7,685 nucleotides of DNA from Chloroflexota bacterium (GCA_021812735.1 JAKAMV010000469.1:1-7685); one strand, 5' to 3'. Shown: positions 1-6,423, numbered from the stretch's first letter. Made by a program: numbers and translations. The notes: generated from the letters alone by a model not told the origin.

Positions 1-33
1 CGGGCAAGGCTGCGCGGCGGGGACGATCCCCAT
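1..33 (-). CDS. Possible N-terminal fragment of a minus-strand gene running off the left edge
   Basis: This is a low-confidence call on 11 visible residues (MGIVPAAQPCP). On the minus strand an ATG at 33-31 follows a purine-rich AAGG at 45-42, a good Shine-Dalgarno distance of 8 nt. A GTG directly before the ATG is an alternative start. The same frame stays open back to another ATG at 108, but codons between 108 and 76 do not show the G/C-ending bias of the neighbouring genes, so a long extension is unlikely. If real, the gene would follow the fusion gene in the same direction. The rival reading is the C-terminal end of a plus-strand gene, frame 1, stopping with TGA at 97-99 (ending ...RADTTPPSGA). 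I prefer the minus strand because its third codon positions are richer in G/C in 1-75, but this is weak. No family can be assigned. Confidence 0.25.
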   Translation of the reverse strand, partial: MGIVPAAQPCP

Positions 34-144
34 CACCCCGCCCTTCGCCAGGCGATCGACCGCGTCCGTGCGGACACTACACCGCCGTCCGGGGCTTGAC
101 ACTTTCATCCGTACCGGGTGGGTGCCGGCGCCGCCATGGACCGG

Positions 145-159
145 GTCTCGGACCGAGAC
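145..159. promoter_or_regulatory. Perfect 15-nt palindrome, possible operator
   Basis: GTCTCGG-A-CCGAGAC has two perfect 7-bp arms around one central base. It is short enough for a dimeric repressor site and can also fold as a 6-bp stem with a 3-nt loop. It lies between the stop of the fusion gene (243) and the possible gene start near 33. No regulator gene is visible in the window, so the binding partner is unknown. Confidence 0.4.
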
Positions 160-160
160 T

Positions 161-174
161 GGCCCGAGCGGGCC
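161..174. other. Small GC-only hairpin
   Basis: GGCCC-GAGC-GGGCC forms a 5-bp stem with a 4-nt loop, directly after the palindrome at 145-159. No T-run follows on either strand. It may help end minus-strand transcripts, but in DNA this GC-rich such hairpins also occur by chance. Confidence 0.3.
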
Positions 175-190
175 CGGCTCGCGGCCCGGC
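175..190. repeat. Direct repeat copy 1 (16 nt)
   Basis: CGGCTCGCGGCCCGGC is identical to the stretch at 219-234. The copies are 44 nt apart start to start, about four helical turns. Each is followed within about 10 nt by a GATAC pentamer. This looks like a small local duplication or paired protein sites. Confidence 0.6.
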
Positions 191-218
191 GCCCGGCCGG
201 ATACGGAAGCGCTCGGCG

Positions 219-234
219 CGGCTCGCGGCCCGGC
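219..234. repeat. Direct repeat copy 2 (16 nt)
   Basis: Second exact copy of the 16-nt element at 175-190. It ends 8 nt before the stop codon of the fusion gene and is followed by GATACGCT at 237-244, which overlaps that stop codon. Confidence 0.6.
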
Positions 235-242
235 CCGATACG

Positions 243-1520
243 CTAGCGTCCGGCGAGCACCCAGGCGGACCCGCCGGCGCCGTCGCGCACCTCCACGCCC
301 GCGGCGAGGAGCCGGTCGCGGATGAGGTCTGCCGCGGGCCAGTCCTTCTGGGCGCGGGCGCGGTCGCGGAGCTCCAGCAGCGCGTCCACGAGCGGGCCAA
401 TCTCGGCCCGCGGATCACGGGACCCGGACGCGGCCTGTTCGCCGAGGCGCACAACGAGCGCCCGGAAGGTGGCCGCCGCGTTGTCCAGGTCCGGGGTGTC
501 CTCGCCCGACCGGAGGCGCCCTTCCACGACGTCGGCGAGCTCCAGCAGGGCCGCCACGGCCTCGGCCGCGTGCCCGGCGTCAAGGGCGGCCACGAAGGTG
601 CCCTCGAGGTCCTGCATCTGATCGCGGACGGAGGCGGCGGGCCTGGCGGGCCGCTCCACGGCAACGGGTTCGGCCAGCGCGGCGGCACGCACCTCCTCGG
701 CGGGCTCGCCGACGGCGAGATGGCGCGCCGCCTCGCGCAGGGCGGAGATGGCGAGCACGGAGCCCGGCCCGAAGAACGCGCTTCGCCCGCCGACCCGGAC
801 GGTGGCCCCGCCCAGCCCGGACACGGTCGCCGTGCCGGCCTCGAGGTCGAGCACCAGCGCCGTGTGGCTGTCCACGCCCAGCACGAACACGTCGTCGGGG
901 AGCATCGCCTCGAGCATCCGGAGCCGCCGCTCGCCCATGTAGCAGAAGCGAGTGTCGTGGGTGCCGCCCTCGGCGTTGTCGTAGTGGGGGACCACGGCCG
1001 CGCGCAGCCCGGTGGCCGGGCCCAGCAGGTCCAGCCCGGGCAGCCAGCTCGGCGCCTCTCCGGCCTTGTAGATCTCGTAGACGGGGATCGTCAGCACGCC
1101 GAGCGTGAGCGCCGCGGCCGAGGCCATGGTGACGATGCCCCCGGAGGCCAGCTTGCCGGCCAGGGCGTCTGGTATGGGCCCGCCGGCCCAGTGGCGCAGG
1201 GCGTAGGACGGGCTGCCCGGGCCGGCCATGACGAAGCGCGCGCCACGGATGCGGGCGAGCGCGGTCGCCGCGACGACCGGATCCACGTTTGCCGTGCGGT
1301 AGCTGGCGACCTCGACGGGAACGCCCACGCTGGTGGCGAAGAACTCGACCGTGCGCGCCGACAGCTCGTCCGCGTTTTCCTGGAATCCGTACGGCGTGTC
1401 CACGATCGCCGCCGGGACCGGCCCGCCGAGGCGGTCGAACAGCGCGCGGTGGACCTTGGCCATCGTGGGCGCGGTCTCGCCCGAGCCCATGATGGCGAGG
1501 ATGCGGGGCCCGGCGCTCAC
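243..1520 (-). CDS. Cyanophycinase/peptidase-S51-like domain fused to a CysS-like C-terminal domain
   Basis: The protein has 425 residues and no signal peptide or membrane segment, so it is predicted cytoplasmic. Residues about 5-260 resemble the class I glutamine-amidotransferase-like fold of cyanophycinase and S51 peptidases: ILAIMGSGE near the start, [10 protein letters not shown] at 99-108, a nucleophile-elbow-like [12 protein letters not shown] (Ser134), VVPHYDN with His179, and [11 protein letters not shown] at 215-225. Residues about 298-425 resemble the end of cysteinyl-tRNA synthetase: a helical stretch like its DALR_2 region, then [20 protein letters not shown] and a closing Gly-rich SAW, very like the family's usual tail. 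No Rossmann or HIGH/KMSKS part is present, so it cannot charge tRNA. The GTG start at 1520 overlaps the hydrolase stop (GTGA). The frame stays open upstream to 1802, but that stretch is Arg/Pro-rich shadow of the hydrolase. The substrate is unknown. Domain identities rest on motif reading, not a search. Confidence 0.82.
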   Translation of the reverse strand: MSAGPRILAIMGSGETAPTMAKVHRALFDRLGGPVPAAIVDTPYGFQENADELSARTVEFFATSVGVPVEVASYRTANVDPVVAATALARIRGARFVMAGPGSPSYALRHWAGGPIPDALAGKLASGGIVTMASAAALTLGVLTIPVYEIYKAGEAPSWLPGLDLLGPATGLRAAVVPHYDNAEGGTHDTRFCYMGERRLRMLEAMLPDDVFVLGVDSHTALVLDLEAGTATVSGLGGATVRVGGRSAFFGPGSVLAISALREAARHLAVGEPAEEVRAAALAEPVAVERPARPAASVRDQMQDLEGTFVAALDAGHAAEAVAALLELADVVEGRLRSGEDTPDLDNAAATFRALVVRLGEQAASGSRDPRAEIGPLVDALLELRDRARAQKDWPAADLIRDRLLAAGVEVRDGAGGSAWVLAGR

Positions 1521-2380
1521 GCGAAGAACCCGTCGGAGACGGCGTCGATCATCACGTCGGCCACTTCGGCCGGGTGCTGCGCGTGGATGTCGTGATCGCC
1601 CGTGATGGAGTGGACGCGGGCGGTCGGCAGGCCCGCTCGCGCGGCCTCGACCTCTGCGTCGCGGGTCAGGGCCCGACCGCCGGGCCGGGCGGGCCGAGCC
1701 GGCAGCAGGAGCACCGGGACCGCCACGGCCGCGTAGCGCTCCGACGGGCGGTGCTCCCACATGCCGCGCAGCACCGCGATGTGGCGCTCGAAGGTCAGCC
1801 ACGGCGCGGCGGTCCCGTCCGGGCGCCGCTCGAAGTTGGCCAGCATGCCGGCGATGCCCGACTCGGGCCAGTCCGGGTGGTTGGCGCGGACGCGGGCCTC
1901 GATGTCCGCGAGCGGGCGCCCGGCGAGCCGCGGCGGCGCCAGCGCCTCACGGCAGGCCTCCCAGCTCGGGAAGGCGGATGACGGCTCGAACCAGCCGCCG
2001 TCCACGCACACGAGGCCACCGACGAGGTCGGGATGCCGCGCCCCCAGCTCGATGGCCACGTTGCCGCCCCACGACTGGCCCGCAACGATGGGGCGCTCGA
2101 GGCCGAGCCGGCCGATGAGCGCGGCCAGGTCGTCGGCCACGGTGGGCACGTCGTACGGTCCGTCGGGCTTGGACGAGCGACCGTGGCCCCGAAGGTCCAC
2201 GGTCACGGCGGCATGGCCTCGCTCGGTCAGCCGGCCGGCCACGCCGTCCCAGAGGCGCGCGTTGGAGGCCAGCCCGTGCGCGAGCACGAACGTGGCGGAA
2301 CGGAGCGCGGGCGTGGCCGGCGACCAGAGATCGGAGGCCAGCTCCACGCCATCTGCGACGGGGACCATGCGGGTGTCCAT
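1517..2380 (-). CDS. Alpha/beta hydrolase
   Basis: The protein has 287 residues, the usual length for a single-domain alpha/beta hydrolase, with no signal peptide, so it is probably cytoplasmic. The oxyanion-hole region is [11 protein letters not shown] (34-44), followed by [12 protein letters not shown] (61-72), typical of the epoxide hydrolase/esterase/MenH-like branch. The nucleophile elbow is GQSWGG with Ser103, and the probable catalytic His lies in [10 protein letters not shown] near the C-terminus. The usual Asp after strand 7 is not obvious: [15 protein letters not shown] has no GxxD. Asp127, in LVCVDGG after strand 6, could replace it, as the acid does in some haloalkane dehalogenases. 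This is inference. The ATG at 2380 is preceded by GGGGG about 12 nt upstream. Its stop overlaps the next gene's start by 4 nt, so the two are almost certainly co-transcribed. The substrate cannot be told from sequence. Confidence 0.9.
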   Translation of the reverse strand: MDTRMVPVADGVELASDLWSPATPALRSATFVLAHGLASNARLWDGVAGRLTERGHAAVTVDLRGHGRSSKPDGPYDVPTVADDLAALIGRLGLERPIVAGQSWGGNVAIELGARHPDLVGGLVCVDGGWFEPSSAFPSWEACREALAPPRLAGRPLADIEARVRANHPDWPESGIAGMLANFERRPDGTAAPWLTFERHIAVLRGMWEHRPSERYAAVAVPVLLLPARPARPGGRALTRDAEVEAARAGLPTARVHSITGDHDIHAQHPAEVADVMIDAVSDGFFA

Positions 2381-2490
2381 GGCGACATCTTGCCCCCGGA
2401 GCGCAATGCCGGCAGCGGGGTATCGTGGCGGCGTCGCGACGCCGGTCCCGTGCCGTCCGCCGGCGACGCCGGCAGCGAGGGGTCGAGCGC
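2381..2490. promoter_or_regulatory. Divergent intergenic promoter region
   Basis: This 110-bp gap separates the minus-strand hydrolase pair from the plus-strand efflux pair and must carry promoters for both. The best -10 candidates overlap: TATCGT at 2421-2426 on plus, and on the minus strand CGATACCCC, whose TACCCC lies at 2423-2418. Predicted transcripts would start near 2432 (plus, about 60 nt leader) and near 2411 (minus, about 30 nt leader). I see no convincing -35 for either. Overlapping elements would make the two promoters compete. Confidence 0.45.
2477..2482 (+). promoter_or_regulatory. Ribosome binding site of the adaptor gene
   Basis: GAGGGG ends 8 nt before the ATG at 2491. It decides the start: an in-frame GTG at 2425 would add 22 mostly Arg residues in front of the membrane anchor and overlaps the putative -10 element. 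Confidence 0.65.
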
Positions 2491-3957
2491 ATGAGGAGAC
2501 GGTGGGCCGTCGGCGGGACGGTGGTCCTCGTCGTGGCCGTGGCCGGGGGCGTCGCCCTCGCCGGTGCGCTCGGCGGCGGGGCGCCGAAGGTCACCTACCT
2601 GACCGCGACTGCCCGGGTGGGCGATGTGGTGAGCACCGTGTCCGTCACCGGCTCGGTGCAGCCGGTGGAGACGTATGCGCTCGCCTTCGGGCAGGCGCCT
2701 GTGAGAAACCCCAAGGCGTCGAGCGCCAGCGGGGTCGGCACGCCCTCGGCCCAGCAGTGGACGGTGGACTCCGTGCGCGTCCGGGCCGGCGATCAGGTGA
2801 CTGCCGGCCAGGTGCTGGCGAGGGCCGACCCGGCCGACGCGGAGGCGGCCCTCACGACGGCGCGCCTGAACCTCGAAGCCGCGCGGGCCCGGCTCGCGCT
2901 CGACGCGGCGCCGGTGACGGCCAACGCCAAGGCCAGGGCCAAGCTCGCGATCACCCAGGCCAGCCGCCAGCTCTCGCAGGCGCGGACCGCCCAGGCGCAG
3001 GCCGCCGCCACGGGACGGCTGGCGGTCGCCCAGGCGGAGGCCGTCGTGGCCGACGCCCAGGCGAAGCTGGCCGACGACCAGGCCGCGTCGCTGCCGGCCA
3101 CGGTGACCTCGGCCGACGGGGCCGCGGTCAAGCAGGCGCAATGGGCCTTGGCCGCCGCCCGGCAGCAGGCGTCCGGGGCCAACTCCCAGGCGGCCGCCGC
3201 AGTCCAGAACGCCCAGCTCGGCGTGCAGTCGGCGCAGCTCGCCTACGACGGGACGACCGCGGTGAACACCGACGCCGCCGTGGCGGCCGACAGGGTGGCC
3301 GTGGCGCAGGCCGAGACGGCCGTCTCGAACGCCCAGACGACGCTCGACCGGCTGACCCTCACGGCGCCCATCGCCGGCATCGTGTCCTCGGTGGCAATCC
3401 AGCCGGGCGACGTGGTGAGCGGCACCGTCATCGTCCTGCGCGGGGCGGCGCTCGAGGTGGTCGCCTCGGTGACCGAGGCCGACCTGCCGGCCGTCAGACC
3501 CGGGCAGCCAGCGGACGTGGCGATCGGCGCCCTGGGCGTCTCCGCGAAGGGCGCGGTGACCGAGGTGGACGTCGCCAACGCCACCAAGAGCGCGAGCGGG
3601 GTGGTGTCGTACTCGGTGACGGTCTCGCTGCCGAGCGCCCCCGAGCGAACGGCACCATCGATGACCGCCGACGTGGCGATCACCACAGCCACCGCGGCCG
3701 GCGTCCTGTGGGTGCCGACGTCCGCGGTGGGCGGCGCGGCCGGCGCCTACACCGTCCAGGTCCTCGACAGCCCCGGCAAGACGCACGCCGTGGCGGTCGG
3801 GGTCGGCCTGATGACGCCCGCCCAGGCTGCGATCACCTCCGGCCTGGCAGCGGGCACCACGGTGGTCACCGGCGTGGTGACGGCCAAGGACCTGGTGACC
3901 ACCTTCCCCACGGGACCCGGCGGCGGCACGCCGGCGCCCGCGGCCACCGGTCAGTAG
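2491..3957 (+). CDS. HlyD/MacA-type efflux adaptor (membrane fusion protein)
   Basis: The protein has 488 residues. It links an inner-membrane ABC permease to the outside face of the membrane. A short basic N-terminus (MRRRW) precedes one hydrophobic anchor at about 7-29; there is no lipobox Cys. The first half of the lipoyl-like domain is around 91-112 (VRAGDQVTAGQVLA). A long Ala/Gln-rich helical hairpin, probably coiled coil, spans about 114-287. The second lipoyl half is LTLTAPIAGIVSSVAIQPGD (288-307), then a beta-barrel at about 317-400 and a membrane-proximal domain to about 470. The tail is Gly/Pro/Ala-rich. A stretch of about 17 residues at 70-88 (start VRNPKASSAS) seems inserted before the first lipoyl half, where relatives usually go straight from strand to strand. 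The permease gene follows after 34 nt. It resembles MacA or Bacillus YknX in architecture; the substrate is unknown. Confidence 0.9.
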   Translation: MRRRWAVGGTVVLVVAVAGGVALAGALGGGAPKVTYLTATARVGDVVSTVSVTGSVQPVETYALAFGQAPVRNPKASSASGVGTPSAQQWTVDSVRVRAGDQVTAGQVLARADPADAEAALTTARLNLEAARARLALDAAPVTANAKARAKLAITQASRQLSQARTAQAQAAATGRLAVAQAEAVVADAQAKLADDQAASLPATVTSADGAAVKQAQWALAAARQQASGANSQAAAAVQNAQLGVQSAQLAYDGTTAVNTDAAVAADRVAVAQAETAVSNAQTTLDRLTLTAPIAGIVSSVAIQPGDVVSGTVIVLRGAALEVVASVTEADLPAVRPGQPADVAIGALGVSAKGAVTEVDVANATKSASGVVSYSVTVSLPSAPERTAPSMTADVAITTATAAGVLWVPTSAVGGAAGAYTVQVLDSPGKTHAVAVGVGLMTPAQAAITSGLAAGTTVVTGVVTAKDLVTTFPTGPGGGTPAPAATGQ

Positions 3958-3991
3958 TGGCCCGGACGCCCGATCGACCGGTGGCCAGCCC

Positions 3992-5188
3992 GTGATCTTC
4001 GCGGAGCTCATCCCGCTCGCGTTCTCCAGGCTGGCCGCCGCGCGCCTCCGCGCGGTGCTCACGATGCTTGGGGTGATCATCGGCGTCGGCGCGATCGTGG
4101 CGCTGGTGTCGGTGGCGCAGGGCGCCACGTCGGGCATCACCAATCTCATCGAGGGCCTGGGCGTCAACCTGCTCCAGGTCAGCCCGGGCGCCTCGTCAAA
4201 CGGCTTCCTGCGCGGCGCCGCCGGCTCGGCGACGACGCTCACGATCGAGGACGCGCAGGCGATTGCGAGCATCCCGGGCGTGGCGCAGGTGGCACCCCAG
4301 GCGTCCACGGTCGCGGTGGTGGTGGCGGGTTCCGCGAACACCACCACGTCCATCACCGGGGTCACGCCCGAGTTCGCCCCGGTGCGCGCCTATGACGTCT
4401 ACCGGGGGGCGTTCATCACGGCCGCGGAGGCGGAGCGCCGGCTGCGGGTGGCGGTGCTGGGCTCGGCCACCGCCGACAACCTTGGCCTGGGCGGGAGCTC
4501 GGTGGGCACGCAGGTCGCCATTGGCGGGGTGCCGTTCACGGTGGTGGGGATCCTCCAGCCCAAGGGCATCCTCGACGACCAAGTGCTGATTCCGCTGCCG
4601 ACCCTGCGGGACTACTTCGTGGCGGGCGCGTCGCTCTCGGCGATCTCGGTGTCGGTGGTCCAGCCGGAGACCATCCCGCTGGTCAAGTCCCAGATCAGCG
4701 AGTTGCTGCGCCAGCGGCACGGCCTGGCCGTCGGGGCCGCCGACGACTTCACGATCATCGACCAGGCCCAGCTGCTGTCCGCCTTCGGCACGATCACCGG
4801 GTTCCTCTCCCTCCTGCTGGCCGGCATCGCGTCCATCAGCCTGCTGGTGGGCGGGATCGGGATCATGAACATCATGCTGGTGTCGGTGCGCGAGCGAACC
4901 CGCGAGATTGGGATCCGCAAGGCCGTGGGTGCGCGCGGCCGCGACATCCTCGTCCAGTTCCTGTTCGAGGCACTCGTGCTGTCCCTGTCAGGCGGCGTCA
5001 TCGGCGTCGCGTTCGGCGTGGCCGCGAGCGCCGTGATCGGAGCCATCGCCGGCTGGGGACTCAATGTGTCGCCCGCGACCGTAGCGCTGGCGGTGGGGTT
5101 CTCGCTCGTGGTGGGTGTGGTCTTCGGCGTCTGGCCCGCCCGCCAGGCCGCCCGGCTCGACCCGATCACCGCGCTCCGGTACGAGTAG
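3992..5188 (+). CDS. MacB/FtsX-type ABC transporter permease without ATPase domain
   Basis: The protein has 398 residues with four predicted membrane segments: about 21-43, 270-297, 322-350 and 360-382. Between the first and second lies a periplasmic or extracellular domain (about 44-265) of MacB_PCD type. The C-terminal FtsX-like part is highly conserved: GGIGIMNIMLVSVRERTREI (287-306), GIRKAVGARGRDILVQFLFE (307-326) and WPARQAARLDPITALRYE (381-398). Such permeases couple ATP hydrolysis in the cytoplasm to mechanical movement of the adaptor rather than carrying substrate through the membrane. E. coli MacB is one chain with an N-terminal ATPase; here the protein starts at the first membrane segment, as in split systems like YknZ. 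No Walker A or ABC signature is seen anywhere in the window. The GTG start has only a weak GGTGG upstream, so translation may depend on the adaptor gene. Confidence 0.93.
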   Translation: MIFAELIPLAFSRLAAARLRAVLTMLGVIIGVGAIVALVSVAQGATSGITNLIEGLGVNLLQVSPGASSNGFLRGAAGSATTLTIEDAQAIASIPGVAQVAPQASTVAVVVAGSANTTTSITGVTPEFAPVRAYDVYRGAFITAAEAERRLRVAVLGSATADNLGLGGSSVGTQVAIGGVPFTVVGILQPKGILDDQVLIPLPTLRDYFVAGASLSAISVSVVQPETIPLVKSQISELLRQRHGLAVGAADDFTIIDQAQLLSAFGTITGFLSLLLAGIASISLLVGGIGIMNIMLVSVRERTREIGIRKAVGARGRDILVQFLFEALVLSLSGGVIGVAFGVAASAVIGAIAGWGLNVSPATVALAVGFSLVVGVVFGVWPARQAARLDPITALRYE

Positions 5189-5226
5189 GGCCCGGCGCGC
5201 TGGTCGCGTGCCGTGCCTGCCTGCCC

Positions 5227-5234
5227 GATACCCT
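5227..5234 (+). promoter_or_regulatory. Candidate -10 element for a leaderless MFS transcript
   Basis: GATACCCT contains TACCCT (5229-5234), a fit to TAnnnT. Its end is 6 nt before the GTG at 5241, so transcription would start at or next to the start codon. No Shine-Dalgarno sequence lies before that GTG, which agrees with a leaderless message. I see no clear -35. The 52-bp gap holds nothing else recognisable. Confidence 0.5.
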
Positions 5235-5240
5235 CCACGC

Positions 5241-6416
5241 GTGGTTCCCGTCCTCGTCCGGCACCGAGCCGTCGCCTTCGCGCTGGGCTGCTGGTCCTTC
5301 GTGCTCATCGGCTGGAGCGGCCTGCTGGTGCCGTCGCTGGCGCGCGAGGTGGAGGGCGGGTTCGGCCAGACCGACGTGGGTCTGGGCCTGTTCTACTTCG
5401 TGACCTCCGTCGCGTATGCCGCGGGCTCGATCCTGGGCGGGATGGCAACCGAGCGGCTGGGCCGCCGGCTGATCTACTCGGTCGCCACGGCCCTGCTGGC
5501 GGCCGGCCTGGTGGCGCAGGGGCTCACCGGCGACTGGGCGTCCTTCATCTGGTACGGCGTCGTCCGGTCGGCCGGTGCCGGGGCAATCGACGGTGGCGGC
5601 AACGGGCTGGTGCTCGACCTGTTCGCCGGCAGCCGGGGCGGGCGCCTGAACCTCCTGCACCTGTTCTACTCGGTGGGCGCGCTCGGGGCGCCGTTCGCGC
5701 TGGCGGCGCGCGACCTGGTCGGGCTGTCCTGGCAGGCAGTGGTGGTGGGCTCGGGCCTGGTCGCGGTCCCGCTCGCCCTGGCCCTCGCGGTCACGGACCT
5801 CGCGGACGGGCGGGCGCGACCGCACGTGGCGTCGGACGGCCGTCCCTCGAGCCTGATGGCGTTGCCGCTGCTGGTCCTCGCCGTCGCCATCGCGTGCTAC
5901 GTGGCGTCCGAGATCGGCGTGTCCAACTGGCTGGTCCGCTTCCTCGCCGCCGCGCCGGCCGCCACCGCCACGTCGGCGCTCGGGCTGTTCTGGGCGGGGC
6001 TGGCCGTCGGGCGCCTCGTGGGCAGCCGGATCGCCGACCGCTTCGATCACCTCGGCCTGGCGATCCTCGCCTCGCTGGGCGCCTCGGTCGCGCTCGTCGG
6101 CGCGGTGCTCGCGCCGTCGCTGGCCGCGTCGGTCCTGCTGTTCGCGGTGGTGGGCTTCGCGGCGGGCCCAATCTACCCGCTGATCGTGGCGATCGCCGGC
6201 GAGCGTTTCCCGGGCCGGGCGTCGGCGGTGGCCGGCGTGATGGTCGCCGCGTCGGTGGTGGGCTCGGTGGTGTACCCGCCGCTGATGGGTGTGATGTCGG
6301 TGACCGTTGGCCTGCCGACGGCGATGGCCGGGACCGCGGTCGTGGCGGTCGCCTGCGCGGGCGCCCTCGCGATCGTGGCGCGGATGCCGGCGGAGCGGGC
6401 CGCCGTGGCGAGCTGA
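5241..6416 (+). CDS. Major facilitator superfamily transporter
   Basis: The protein has 391 residues with about 12 hydrophobic segments, the usual MFS size. Signature regions: a motif-A-like loop GGMATERLGRRLIY (66-79) between helices 2 and 3, and its second-half counterpart GRLVGSRIADRF (257-268) between helices 8 and 9. DGGGNGLVLDLF (117-128) and LNLLHLFYSVGALGAPF (136-152) recall the FucP/YbjJ-like branch, as does SEIGVSNWLVRFL (223-235). A hydrophilic linker at 186-204 separates the two halves. The direction of transport and the substrate cannot be told. The following lyase gene starts 12 nt after the stop, so an amino acid or its breakdown product is a reasonable guess. The GTG at 5241 was chosen because it directly precedes a basic stretch and helix 1. 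An in-frame GTG at 5115 lies inside the permease gene and would add 42 Arg/Pro-rich residues. Confidence 0.9.
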   Translation: MVPVLVRHRAVAFALGCWSFVLIGWSGLLVPSLAREVEGGFGQTDVGLGLFYFVTSVAYAAGSILGGMATERLGRRLIYSVATALLAAGLVAQGLTGDWASFIWYGVVRSAGAGAIDGGGNGLVLDLFAGSRGGRLNLLHLFYSVGALGAPFALAARDLVGLSWQAVVVGSGLVAVPLALALAVTDLADGRARPHVASDGRPSSLMALPLLVLAVAIACYVASEIGVSNWLVRFLAAAPAATATSALGLFWAGLAVGRLVGSRIADRFDHLGLAILASLGASVALVGAVLAPSLAASVLLFAVVGFAAGPIYPLIVAIAGERFPGRASAVAGVMVAASVVGSVVYPPLMGVMSVTVGLPTAMAGTAVVAVACAGALAIVARMPAERAAVAS

Positions 6417-6423
6417 GGAGGAG
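6416..6423 (+). promoter_or_regulatory. Strong ribosome binding site of the lyase gene
   Basis: AGGAGGAG begins on the last base of the MFS stop codon (TGA, 6414-6416) and ends 5 nt before the ATG at 6429. It is the best Shine-Dalgarno sequence in the window and suggests the enzyme is made at a higher rate than the transporter from one shared message. Confidence 0.85.

Larger units (their letters stand above)
100..242. other. Repeat-rich intergenic gap after the fusion gene
   Basis: No convincing gene lies here. The only ATG-started frame I read in detail (136-246 on plus, 36 codons) runs into the end of the fusion gene and is Arg/Gly/Pro-rich without recognisable motifs. The gap instead holds a perfect palindrome (145-159), a GC-only hairpin (161-174), a 16-nt direct repeat (175-190 and 219-234) and two GATAC pentamers (200-204 and 237-241). 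Just before it, at 96-101, lies a consensus-like TTGACA with no well-placed -10 partner. It could be a terminator zone for the minus-strand genes, a promoter/operator for a gene to the left, or both. No T-run follows the hairpins, so a classical intrinsic terminator is not supported. Confidence 0.5.

Noticed and set aside
243..640. The CysS-like part as a separate gene or a broken cysS remnant
   Set aside because: The frame is continuous with the hydrolase domain, codon bias stays even, and there is no internal stop, frameshift, ribosome binding site or start near the domain border.
96..1595. A 499-residue open frame on the plus strand opposite the fusion gene
   Set aside because: It is Arg/Gly/His/Ala-rich with no recognisable motif. 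Such long antisense frames are expected opposite genes whose codons nearly all end in G or C. The minus strand carries clear family motifs.
1521..1802. Upstream extension of the fusion gene by 94 residues
   Set aside because: The extension lies wholly within the hydrolase gene and is Arg/Pro-rich filler. The GTG at 1520 directly precedes the conserved ILAIMGSGE strand.
1761..3995. A 744-residue plus-strand open frame spanning hydrolase and adaptor
   Set aside because: It crosses two well-supported genes on opposite strands, is Arg/Gly-rich and shows no domain. It is a product of rare stop codons in high-GC DNA.
2227..4365. A 712-residue minus-strand open frame opposite the adaptor and permease
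   Set aside because: It has low-complexity Gly/Arg/His composition and no motif, and the plus strand has unmistakable adaptor and permease sequences.
5189..5240. A terminator between the permease and the MFS gene
   Set aside because: No stem of useful length followed by a T-run is visible in the 52 bp. The MFS gene may partly be read through from the efflux operon.
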